Source: CAYPTB01 sp964413535 | GTDB lineage: Bacteria; Planctomycetota; UBA1135; GCA-002686595 | Assembly: GCA_964413535.1 (NCBI GenBank) | Contig: CAYPTB010000021.1 | Location: 1-64,000 of the forward strand | Length of the DNA: 64,000 nt | Reading direction: 5' to 3' | Shown here: in pieces, positions 27,662-35,455 of the stretch | Layout of the letters: each line of letters opens with the position of its first letter | Numbering within the stretch: the first letter of the stretch is position 1 | Notes under the pieces: model-generated | Databases searched by the model: none | What the model was told of the DNA's origin: nothing | Seen by the model: the letters and a program-made list of their open reading frames with translations, nothing else | Made by a program: the position numbers and the translations under genes

Positions 27662-28732
27662 TCACTCCGAGAGGTCGGGTCCGCCACAGCGCCGCAGGAG
27701 CTCGAAGCCCCCAGAGACCTCGGCCGCCAGCAGGTGGAGCCGTGTGTGATCGTCGATCGCGACGCGGCGCAACTGCCACGGATCCGCGTCCTCGTGGTTC
27801 ACCCCCGCGTGCGTCATGACGGCGAACGCGTAGCCCGCCTCGCGCACGGCGGCGCTCGTCGCCGCGTCGTAGTCCCAGCGCCTGCCGAACGGATAGGCGA
27901 AGGTGCGCCCGCGGTCGCCGAGCTCGCGCTCCATCGAGCACGCGGCGTCCTCGATCTCGCCCGCGGCCTCGGTCGGTCCGAGACGCGACAGGATCGGGTG
28001 CGACACGGTGTGGCAGCCGAGCTCCCACCCGGCATCGCGCAGCCTCCGAGCGTCGTCCCAGGTCATGAAGATCCGGTCGCACAAGGCCCGTTCGTCCCCG
28101 CCGTGCTCGCGGAAGAGCGCGTCGACCACGCGCTCGCGATCGCTCGGATCCGCGTCGTACTTGAGGATGCGCTTCGAGGCGTACTCGAAGCGCGCCGAGC
28201 CCGGGACGGCGAGCAGCGCCCGCAACGCCTCCCGCGCGCGTTCGTCCTGGGAGAGGTCGTGATAGCGCTGCGCGATCTCGCGCACGTCGAGCAGACCGAG
28301 GAGCCAGAAGTATTTGTGCGACCAGTTCACGCGGCGGCTGTCGAGCGGCCGCGTCTCGAGGAAGATCGTCGCCGGAACGCCGAGCGGCTCGAGCAGCGGC
28401 AGGAGGTGCGTCGCGTTGTCGCGGTAGCCGTCGTCCATCGAGAGCGCCACGAGGCTCCGCCCGCTCTCGCCCGACAAGAGCTCGTGCGCCGCCGCGCCGA
28501 CCGTGCGGACGTCGAAGGCGCGCTGGACGAAGCGCAGGATCCGCTCGAGCGCCTCGGGCGCGATCTTCATGTCCGCCGGGAGGCCATCGTTCACCTCCGG
28601 CGCGTCCACGCAGTGTCCGAACAGGATCACGAGCCGGCGCGGCATCGAGCGGTCGACGAGCCTCCACAGACCGGTGTGGAACAAGAGCCGCGCGTACAGC
28701 TCGCGCGCGAGGAGCTTCAAGCGGTGCTTCAC
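27662..28732 (-). CDS. Polysaccharide deacetylase (NodB homology, CE4)
   Basis: A 356-residue enzyme. NodB motif 1 is present as LSMDDGYRDN (catalytic and metal Asp) and motif 2 as GCHTVSHPILS (HxxxH metal site). The later FAYPFGRRWDY stretch matches motif 3. The N-terminus (VKHRLKLLARELYARLLFHTG) is basic and amphipathic with no clear signal peptide. The GTG start at 28732 has GAGAG just upstream and lies 7 bp after the GNAT stop, so the two are co-transcribed. The likely role is N- or O-deacetylation of a glycan, probably the product of the adjacent locus. Confidence 0.9.
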   Translation of the reverse strand: MKHRLKLLARELYARLLFHTGLWRLVDRSMPRRLVILFGHCVDAPEVNDGLPADMKIAPEALERILRFVQRAFDVRTVGAAAHELLSGESGRSLVALSMDDGYRDNATHLLPLLEPLGVPATIFLETRPLDSRRVNWSHKYFWLLGLLDVREIAQRYHDLSQDERAREALRALLAVPGSARFEYASKRILKYDADPSDRERVVDALFREHGGDERALCDRIFMTWDDARRLRDAGWELGCHTVSHPILSRLGPTEAAGEIEDAACSMERELGDRGRTFAYPFGRRWDYDAATSAAVREAGYAFAVMTHAGVNHEDADPWQLRRVAIDDHTRLHLLAAEVSGGFELLRRCGGPDLSE

Positions 28733-28739
28733 GGCTCTC

Positions 28740-29840
28740 TCAACCGATCGGGTCGTCGTCCCGGTCGCCGTCGCAAAGGTACCACCGGCTCGCGTCGCCG
28801 GCCGCGTCCAGCACGGGATGCGACTCCAGCAGAGAATAGGTGTAGACGAACAGGTGGTTCTCGGGTTTCGGCCCCAGGAAACCGGCGTCGCGCAACACCG
28901 CGCTCCACCACGAGCCGTCGACCGCCGTCGCGCGCGCGCAAGACGCTCCGCGGCGCTCGAGCTCGTCGAGCCCGGTCGCGATCGCCGCCGCGACGTCCGC
29001 TTCGTCCGGTGCGAGGAGGTCGACGATCCAGCCCACCCCTCCACGCGGCTCCTGCACGACGACGTACCCGACGAAGCGCCCGGCGCGCCAGATCCCGAAC
29101 GGCCGAGCGAGTCCCGCGGGCGCCTGCAGGTAACGCCATTCGAGGAAGCTCGCCTCGCGCCGCACCATCAGGTCGAAGCGCGGCTCGACCCTTCGCGACA
29201 ACGCGGCGGTCTCCTCCGGGAAGCGCTCGAGCGGTCGGGCCTCCCAGCCCACCCCCGCCCGGGCGCGCAGGGCGCGCCGCCGCGCCCCGGACTTGGCCAC
29301 GGAGACGGGCAAGAGCCACGACGCCAGCCGTCCGTCCTTGAAGCGCTCCGAACGCGCCCCGCGATCGCTGCCGAAGTAGAACGTGAGCGGCCGGATGACG
29401 CCGGCCGTCCGCCAGCCCAGCTTCTTGAACACGGACCACGAGCGTCGGTTCGGGTAACCCCAGTTCATGGGCCAGCCCAGGCGCCGCGTCTCGTCCTCGC
29501 AGCGCCGCGCGACGCGGCTCGCGATCCCGCGCCCGCGCCACTCGGGATCGGTCATCACGTCGCCCTGCTGTCCGCAGGCGGCGGCGGTGGAGTCCTCGCC
29601 GCGCACGCGGAAGACGCGCGGCGAATAGGAGAAGCCACACACGGGACGGCCCGCGGCCGTGCGCAAGAGAACGCTCACCGAGCGGCCCTGTGGGCTTCGG
29701 TCGTAGCGCCACTCGAGGTCGCCGCGATCGACCTTCTTCTCGAAGCAGCGATTGAACAGGCGGACCTGGTCGTCCCGATCCGCCGGTCCGCAGACCGAGA
29801 GCACGAGACCATCGTCGGAGGGCGGCGCCGGATCGACCAT
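28740..29840 (-). CDS. GNAT-family acyltransferase
   Basis: A 366-residue protein whose N-terminal half carries a GNAT fold. The acetyl-CoA pyrophosphate motif is DPEWRGRGIASRV (RGxGxA), followed by the NWGYPNRRSWSVFKKLGW strand-helix element. The second half (about 200-350) looks like a second, degenerate GNAT-type lobe, as in tandem-GNAT or FemAB-like proteins. The acceptor is unknown; a sugar amine made by the deacetylase next door would be a consistent substrate. It opens the deacetylase pair after a terminator-like hairpin. Confidence 0.8.
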   Translation of the reverse strand: MVDPAPPSDDGLVLSVCGPADRDDQVRLFNRCFEKKVDRGDLEWRYDRSPQGRSVSVLLRTAAGRPVCGFSYSPRVFRVRGEDSTAAACGQQGDVMTDPEWRGRGIASRVARRCEDETRRLGWPMNWGYPNRRSWSVFKKLGWRTAGVIRPLTFYFGSDRGARSERFKDGRLASWLLPVSVAKSGARRRALRARAGVGWEARPLERFPEETAALSRRVEPRFDLMVRREASFLEWRYLQAPAGLARPFGIWRAGRFVGYVVVQEPRGGVGWIVDLLAPDEADVAAAIATGLDELERRGASCARATAVDGSWWSAVLRDAGFLGPKPENHLFVYTYSLLESHPVLDAAGDASRWYLCDGDRDDDPIG

Positions 29841-29894
29841 CGCTCACAGATTGGCGGACCGCTCGGGCGCGCACAACGAGCCGCACCGGAAGCC

Positions 29895-29933
29895 GAACGG
29901 GCCCGGGTCGTCGTCGGCGACCCGGGCCCGTTC
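29895..29933 (-). terminator. Strong hairpin downstream of the radical SAM gene
   Basis: A perfect 16-bp stem, GAACGGGCCCGGGTCG with its exact inverse, around a 7-nt loop, 36 bp past the stop at 29969 and 55 bp before the GNAT start. There is no clear U-tract on the minus strand. It probably ends or attenuates transcription of the upstream glycan operon. Confidence 0.6.
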
Positions 29934-29968
29934 CTTGGAAGGCCTGTGCGGCGGAAGCCTCGCGGGCC

Positions 29969-31375
29969 TCAGGCCGCGTGGTGCGGGAGCACGCTGCGGT
30001 CGCGTTGCACGAGCCCGACCGCGCGTCCGATGCGCTTCTTGAAGTACGCCGGGTTCTCGGCGTAGTAGATCGCGCGCTCGAGCACGCGCCGCGCCCGCGC
30101 CGGGTAGCTGTAGTACCAGCGCTCGTAGTTGCGCACCATCTGCTTGCGCAGCTCCTCGAGCTCGATCTGCGTGAAGTTCTCGTGCATGTAGGCCGAGCGG
30201 TTCGACGAGACGTAGTTCTCCGTCAGGTCGGACACGTCGATCGAGGCCTGGTAGTTGTCCCACGACTCCGTGCCGATGAGCGGGTTGAACACGGAGATGC
30301 GGATCAGGTCGGGCCCGGCGACGCGCAGCACCTTCTCGGTCTCGCGAATGTCCTCCATCGTCTCACCGGGCGAGCCGACGATCAGGTACACCTTGGCCCA
30401 GATGCCCGCGCGGCGCGTGAGACGCGCGGACTCGACCACCTGCTCGGCGGTGCAGTCCTTCTTCAGCACGTCGAGCATGCGCTGGCTGCCCGTCTCCCAG
30501 CCGTAGTAGATCCGGCGGCAGCCGGCGCGGTGCATGTGCTTGAGCAGCGGGTAGTCGACGCAGTCGCCGCGCGTGTTCGCGATCCACTCGAACTTCAGGC
30601 CGCGGCGCAGGATCTCGTCGCACATCTCGCGGATGCGCGCGCGGCGCAGCGTGAGGATCTCGTCGACGAACAGGATGATGCCCGGGTCGTAGGCCTTGAT
30701 GATGAACTCGAGCTCGTCGCAGATCGACTCGACCGAGCGCACGCGGAAGCCGCGCCCCGTGTAGTCCTTCTGGCAGAAGATGCACTTGAAGGGGCATCCG
30801 CGCGTCGTGAAGATGTAGACCAGGCGCTCGGGGTTGAGCTGGAAGTAGCGGTCCATCGGCAGGAGGTGCCGAGCCGGGAGCGGGATGTCGTCGAGCTTCT
30901 TGATGAGCGGCGGCGTCGGGTTGTTGAGCCACACCTCGCCGTTCCGGGCGCCGCACAATCCCGGAACCTCGCCGAGCTCCTTCGCGTCGCCGCCGTCCAG
31001 CGCCTTCAGGAACTGCGCGAAGGTGTACTCGCACTCGCCCTTCAGCACCCAGTCGAAGTGGCCGCTGTCGAGGAAGATCCCGTGGTCGACGGTCGCGTGC
31101 GGACCGCCCATGATCGTCGTCTTGCCGCGCTCCTTCGCATACTTGGCCCAGGCGATGGCGCGGCGGATGTTCGGCGTGAGCGAGCTGAAGCCGATGATGT
31201 CGTTGCGCTCGATCGCCTCGCGCATGTGCTGGTCGTTGACGATGCGCTCGTCGACCAGCTCGATCGGAAGCCCTTCCCTCTCGAGGCACGCTCCGAGATA
31301 GGTGAGCCCGAGCAACTGAGCCACCGGGTCCTCTTGGACGTGGGGCTTGACGTAGGCGAGAAGTGTCTTGCGCAT
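29969..31375 (-). CDS. B12-binding-type radical SAM protein
   Basis: A 468-residue protein. Residues 1-150 form a cobalamin-binding-like Rossmann domain (LLGLTYLGACLEREG, IMGGPHATVDHG), although the DxHxxG cobalamin motif is not obvious. Residues 185-400 are the radical SAM barrel with CPFKCIFC (Cys194, Cys198, Cys201). A helical C-terminal extension follows. Proteins of this layout methylate or rearrange unactivated carbons in natural products, lipids and glycans; the substrate cannot be read here. The frame is open upstream, but MRKTLLAYVKP at 31375 is the natural beginning. It has the same length as the homologue at 54179-55585. Confidence 0.9.
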   Translation of the reverse strand: MRKTLLAYVKPHVQEDPVAQLLGLTYLGACLEREGLPIELVDERIVNDQHMREAIERNDIIGFSSLTPNIRRAIAWAKYAKERGKTTIMGGPHATVDHGIFLDSGHFDWVLKGECEYTFAQFLKALDGGDAKELGEVPGLCGARNGEVWLNNPTPPLIKKLDDIPLPARHLLPMDRYFQLNPERLVYIFTTRGCPFKCIFCQKDYTGRGFRVRSVESICDELEFIIKAYDPGIILFVDEILTLRRARIREMCDEILRRGLKFEWIANTRGDCVDYPLLKHMHRAGCRRIYYGWETGSQRMLDVLKKDCTAEQVVESARLTRRAGIWAKVYLIVGSPGETMEDIRETEKVLRVAGPDLIRISVFNPLIGTESWDNYQASIDVSDLTENYVSSNRSAYMHENFTQIELEELRKQMVRNYERWYYSYPARARRVLERAIYYAENPAYFKKRIGRAVGLVQRDRSVLPHHAA

Positions 31376-31728
31376 GGTGTCCGTTCGCTTGGGTTCCCGC
31401 GCTCGCTCCGAAACGCCGCGTCCGCGCACGCCGCAGAGCCTGCGGGGGGGCGCGCGGCGTCCAGAATGGAGGGGCCCACAAGTGTACCGCGCGCGTAGGG
31501 TTGCACAACGCGGCGGAACACTTCCGACCCCACCCCTGGGCCCCTTGGACGCTCGAGCGACGCTCGAGCCCCTATCGGGTCGGCGTCCCCGGCGTCTGAA
31601 AGGCGCCCTCCTTTCGACGTGAGCGGAAAGCGCCTCGGTTCCGTGGTCGGAAAGAATCGCTCGTTCGACACCTTCCGGACCTTCCGGACCTTCCGGACCT
31701 GCCGGACCTGCCGGACCTGCCGATCCGC
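31376..31728. other. Gene-free spacer with tandem repeat and possible promoter
   Basis: No credible gene. The left part contains a weak minus-strand promoter candidate for the radical SAM gene, a TTGTGC box (complement of 31503-31508) and TACACT (complement of 31481-31486) with a 16-bp spacer. In the middle, GACGCTCGAGC occurs twice in direct repeat. The right end is a 9-bp tandem repeat array that touches the stop of the flippase gene. Confidence 0.5.
31672..31725. repeat. Tandem 9-bp repeat, six units
   Basis: Three copies of CTTCCGGAC are followed by two of CTGCCGGAC and one decayed unit, ending four bases before the flippase stop codon. Each unit contains the palindromic core CCGG. The two-block structure suggests expansion by slippage followed by a point change that was itself amplified. 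Confidence 0.85.
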
Positions 31729-33108
31729 CTAGCCCGCCGCGGCCAGGTCCTGCGAGCGGTGCGTCCGGAAGTAGTAGACGATGTACCCGAAGGTCAAGAG
31801 GCCCCACAGTTTGGCGACGGTGAAGCCCCAAGCCACTCCGGTGTTCGGATCGAGGCCCACGGCCACGTAGGTGGCCACGCAGTAGGCGGTGAGCCCCGAC
31901 AGGGCGAACAGGATGAGGACGCCGATCCGGTCCACGACGATGAAGAAGGTGTCGAGGGCGATGCAGAAGGCAGCGGGCACGATGCCCACGGCCAGGATCA
32001 ACGCGAGCTTCCAGACCGGCTCGACGTAGGAGTCGGGGTACAGGAGCCGCACGGCGAAGGGGATGAAGGGCATGCAGGCGAGGATCCCGCCCGCCACCAG
32101 ACCTCCGCCGAACAGCGTGATCCGAGTCCACGCGCCGCGGAACTCCGACATGCCGCGAGCGCCCTTGAGCTCGCTCATGGCGGGCAGGGCGGTGCGCGAG
32201 ATGCCCTGCATCAGCATGAGCGGCACGTTCATGATGCGCTTCGCCACGTTGAAGTACGTCACCCACTCGGACCCGGCCGACGCCTGCAGCGCCAGGGAAG
32301 GCAGCACCTCGAGCGACAGCGCGTCGACGTTGCGCAGCACCCCGATGCGGAAGGCCAGGGGCATTCCTTCCAACAGGCGCACCCTCGGAGCGCGCTCGAA
32401 GACCGAACGCAACGAGGGCAGCGGGTGACCGTCGTCGGCGCGCGCTCGCTGGTAGAAGCCGACGGCGATCACCGAGCCGACCGCCGACGAGCACAGGTAA
32501 CCGATGATCGGTCCGAGCGGCGAGCGCGCGAGCAGCGCCCCGCTGATCACCGCGACGACGCGCACGAGCTCCTGGCTGTTCTCGAGCCGCGTCAGCAACA
32601 CCATGCGCCGCGTTCCCTGCAGGGCCGCGGCGACGAGTTGGCGCAGGAGCTCCGCGAGCGGCATGAACGTCAGGATCCAGGCCAGCCCGGCCAAGTCCGT
32701 TCCGCTCGGCTCGTTGGCCGTGGCTCCCGTCGCGAAGAACCCGATCCGATCGAGCGTGCTCATCATCCAGGGCAGCGCGAACCACCCGAGGACGGGCAGC
32801 AACAGCCCGAGGAGGAGATAGCTCTTCGCCAGGAAGCCCAGCCAGTCGGCGACGCGCTCCGTCTTCCCGCGCGCCACGGCGCCGGCCACCTGGTTCACGG
32901 TGGCCTGGACGAACCCCATGTTCACGAGCAGCGCCAAGAACCCATAGAGGGCGATGGCGACGATGTACTCGCCTTGCAGGCGTGCCCCGAGGATGTGAGC
33001 GAGCGCCGTCGCCGAGACGACCCCGCCCAGACCGTTCACCAACGCGCCCACCTGCAGCGTGGCCGCGTTGCGCGCGAAGCGGCTGTGGCGGAGCCTGTGG
33101 AAGATCAC
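31729..33108 (-). CDS. Wzx-like polysaccharide flippase (MATE/MOP superfamily)
   Basis: A 459-residue integral membrane protein with about twelve hydrophobic segments spread over its length, for example ATALAHILGARLQGEYIVAI early and GVAWGFTVAKLWGLL near the end. The pattern is that of oligosaccharide flippases, which move undecaprenyl-linked glycan units across the inner membrane. The GTG start at 33108 overlaps the upstream glycosyltransferase stop (GTGA). It is the last of four coupled genes (phosphatase-like enzyme, two glycosyltransferases, flippase). Confidence 0.88.
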   Translation of the reverse strand: MIFHRLRHSRFARNAATLQVGALVNGLGGVVSATALAHILGARLQGEYIVAIALYGFLALLVNMGFVQATVNQVAGAVARGKTERVADWLGFLAKSYLLLGLLLPVLGWFALPWMMSTLDRIGFFATGATANEPSGTDLAGLAWILTFMPLAELLRQLVAAALQGTRRMVLLTRLENSQELVRVVAVISGALLARSPLGPIIGYLCSSAVGSVIAVGFYQRARADDGHPLPSLRSVFERAPRVRLLEGMPLAFRIGVLRNVDALSLEVLPSLALQASAGSEWVTYFNVAKRIMNVPLMLMQGISRTALPAMSELKGARGMSEFRGAWTRITLFGGGLVAGGILACMPFIPFAVRLLYPDSYVEPVWKLALILAVGIVPAAFCIALDTFFIVVDRIGVLILFALSGLTAYCVATYVAVGLDPNTGVAWGFTVAKLWGLLTFGYIVYYFRTHRSQDLAAAG

Positions 33109-34271
33109 CCGAGCGCCTCCGCGTAGATCGCGGCGACGCGCCGCGCGTTCTCCGTCCAGGTCTGACCGGCGGCGTACGCGCGTCCCGCCGCCCCCATCCG
33201 CGCGCACAGCGCCGCGTCCGCGAGCAGACGCCCGAGGGCCTCCTCCACCGCGCGCACGTCCTGCGCCACGAGCAGCCCCGTCTCGCCGTCCACGATCGCG
33301 TCCTCCGCGCCGCAGTCGAGCGTCCCGATGCTCGGCGTGCCGCAGGCCGCCGCCTCGAGGTACACGATCCCGAAGCCCTCGAAACCGCCGTCGGCCGCCG
33401 TCACCGGCGTGTGCACGAAGACCCGCGCGCGCTGCAGGAGCTCGATCTTGTGCTCCTCGTCGACGTTGCCGAGGAAGTGGACGCGCGCGGCGAGCCCCGC
33501 CTCCGCGACCTGCCGCTCGAGCGAGCGCTGGTAGGCGTCCCCGCCGCCCTTCCCGACGACGAAGTGGTGCAGGTCGGGGAAACGCGGCGCCACGGCGCAC
33601 CACGCGGCGAGCGCGAGGTGGTGTCCCTTGCGCTCCTTGAGCTCGCCGATCGAGAGCGTGAACGGCACTTCGCTCCAAGGCGCGTTCGAACTGCGCCGCA
33701 CGCGCTCGAGTCCCGCGACGTCGACGCAGTTCGGCACGACGTGCAGCCGCTCGGGTCGCAGGCCGCCCCCTTCCCCCAGGATCGCGAGCACGCGCCGGCC
33801 CGTGTAGCGGCTGACGGAGACGAGCGCGGCGAAGCGCGCGTAGGTCCAGCGCGCGAGGCGGCCGTGGCGCTTCGACAGGAGCGGCTGCACCGTGTAAGTG
33901 CCGTGCGCCGTGGCCACGCAGGGCACACCGGCGAGCCGCGCGCCGAGCAGGCCCGCCAGGTTGTGCGGGTAGTCCTTGATCGCGTGAACCAGGTCGGCGT
34001 GTCGCGCCCGGCGCCACACGCGCCAGGTCGCGGCGACGAGGCTCCCAAAGAAGCGCGGCGGCGACATGTGGAAGAAGTAGTCGGGCGGGAGCCCGATCGA
34101 GACCTTCCAGTGCGCCGGCACGCGCGCGGAGGTCGGACGGTGCTTGCGCGCGAGCAGGATCTCGACCTCGAAGTCCGGGACGATCTCCTCGAGCGCGGCG
34201 ACGAGGCCCATCGCGTAACGCCCGACGCCGTCGAGGTCCGAGAGCGAGTCGGTCAGGACGAGGACTTTCAC
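33105..34271 (-). CDS. Glycosyltransferase family 4
   Basis: A 388-residue GT-B enzyme with N-terminal VKVLVLTDSLSDLDGVGRY and the nucleotide-sugar site GFEGFGIVYLEAAACGTPS (the E-x7-E pattern) near residue 310. The ERKGHHLALAAW segment is typical of retaining GT4 enzymes. The GTG at 34271 overlaps the stop of the neighbouring glycosyltransferase (GTGA), and its own stop overlaps the flippase start. It probably adds one sugar to the lipid-linked glycan; donor and acceptor are not predictable. Confidence 0.92.
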   Translation of the reverse strand: MKVLVLTDSLSDLDGVGRYAMGLVAALEEIVPDFEVEILLARKHRPTSARVPAHWKVSIGLPPDYFFHMSPPRFFGSLVAATWRVWRRARHADLVHAIKDYPHNLAGLLGARLAGVPCVATAHGTYTVQPLLSKRHGRLARWTYARFAALVSVSRYTGRRVLAILGEGGGLRPERLHVVPNCVDVAGLERVRRSSNAPWSEVPFTLSIGELKERKGHHLALAAWCAVAPRFPDLHHFVVGKGGGDAYQRSLERQVAEAGLAARVHFLGNVDEEHKIELLQRARVFVHTPVTAADGGFEGFGIVYLEAAACGTPSIGTLDCGAEDAIVDGETGLLVAQDVRAVEEALGRLLADAALCARMGAAGRAYAAGQTWTENARRVAAIYAEALG

Positions 34272-35455
34272 GTGCGCAGGCGCTCCCCCATCCACGCGAT
34301 CAGCCGACGCGCGCGCGCGTCCCAGGTATGCTCCCCCGCGCGCGCGAGCGAGCGCGCCCGGATGCGCTCGCGCCGGGCTTCGTCCGCGAGCAGCGCGGCG
34401 ATGCCGTCCGCCAACGCGCGCTCGTCGTCGGGCCGAACGTGCGCGGCGTCGTCCTCGTCCGGCAGGATCTCGCGCAGGGACGGGAGGTCGCTCACGACGA
34501 GCGGGAGCCCCGCCGCCATCGCCTCGAAGACCTTGAGCGGCGACGTGTAGCGTGCGCTGATCGCGGGCTGCGAGCGGTTGGGCACCGCGCCGAGGTCCGC
34601 GGCCCACAGGTACTGGGCGATGCGTTCGGGCGGCTGGAAGCCGTCGAAACGAACGTTCCACACGCTCCGCGCGAGCTTCTGCAGGCGCAGGTTGTCCGCC
34701 TCGGTGCCGCCCGCGATCACGAACTGGACTTCCGGCAGGGTCCGCGCGGCTCCCACGAGGAGCTCCACTCCCTTCCAGGGCATGAGCCCGCCCGTGTACA
34801 CGACCACCTTCGCCTTCTGATCGAGCCGCAGCGCCTCGCGCGCCGCCATGCGCGGGACGGGACTCGCGAAACGCGACGCCTCGAACGCGTCGTGCTCGAC
34901 GCACACGAGGGCTGGATCGATCCCGGCGCCGAGCAGGTCGTCGCGCACGCCGCCCGAGATGGCCGCGATCCCGCGCGCCTCGCGCGCCGCGTCGCGCAGC
35001 CACTTGCGGCGCAGCCGCCCGCCCGGGACGCGGTGCAGCTCGAGGAAGACGGCGGCGCCGCTCCCCGCCAGCGCGCGCGCGGTCTCGATCTCGCGCGAGA
35101 GCACGACCGTGTCTTGGCCAGCGCTCGCGCGGCGCGCGGCGTTGCGGCAGAAGGAGAGCTCCTGCACGCGCGCAGGAACGAACTGCAGCCGCCGCGGCAC
35201 GCGATCGATCCAGTCCCGACACGGCACGGCCTCCACGCGCGGCCGCGGCCCTTCCGGAACCGCGTAGTAGTCGAAGAGATCCTGTCCCTCCGGCAAGGGC
35301 GGCGTCGGGTGACGCTCGGCGTGGAGGAGTGTCGTCTGCACGCCGGCGCGCGCGAAGGCCGCCGCCATCTGGACGACCTGCAGCGACTGGGCGCGCTCCG
35401 AAGGCAAGCGCGCGTTGGCGACGAGCACCAAGCGCCCGAAGGCCCTCGTGCTCAT
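34268..35455 (-). CDS. Glycosyltransferase family 4
   Basis: A 395-residue GT-B enzyme beginning MSTRAFGRLVLVANARLPSE. The C-terminal lobe has TGGLMPWKGVELLV and SARYTSPLKVFEAMAAGLPLV. The SPLKVFEAMA form of the donor-site motif is less common than EGxxxxxxE and suggests the TagX/PslH-like branch. It overlaps the phosphatase-like gene by ATGA upstream and the next glycosyltransferase by GTGA downstream. It belongs to the same translationally coupled block. Confidence 0.9.
   Translation of the reverse strand: MSTRAFGRLVLVANARLPSERAQSLQVVQMAAAFARAGVQTTLLHAERHPTPPLPEGQDLFDYYAVPEGPRPRVEAVPCRDWIDRVPRRLQFVPARVQELSFCRNAARRASAGQDTVVLSREIETARALAGSGAAVFLELHRVPGGRLRRKWLRDAAREARGIAAISGGVRDDLLGAGIDPALVCVEHDAFEASRFASPVPRMAAREALRLDQKAKVVVYTGGLMPWKGVELLVGAARTLPEVQFVIAGGTEADNLRLQKLARSVWNVRFDGFQPPERIAQYLWAADLGAVPNRSQPAISARYTSPLKVFEAMAAGLPLVVSDLPSLREILPDEDDAAHVRPDDERALADGIAALLADEARRERIRARSLARAGEHTWDARARRLIAWMGERLRT

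Noticed and set aside
31672..31725. Possible CRISPR-like array.
   Set aside because: Units are 9 bp and directly adjacent without spacers, so it is a simple tandem repeat; no cas genes are nearby.
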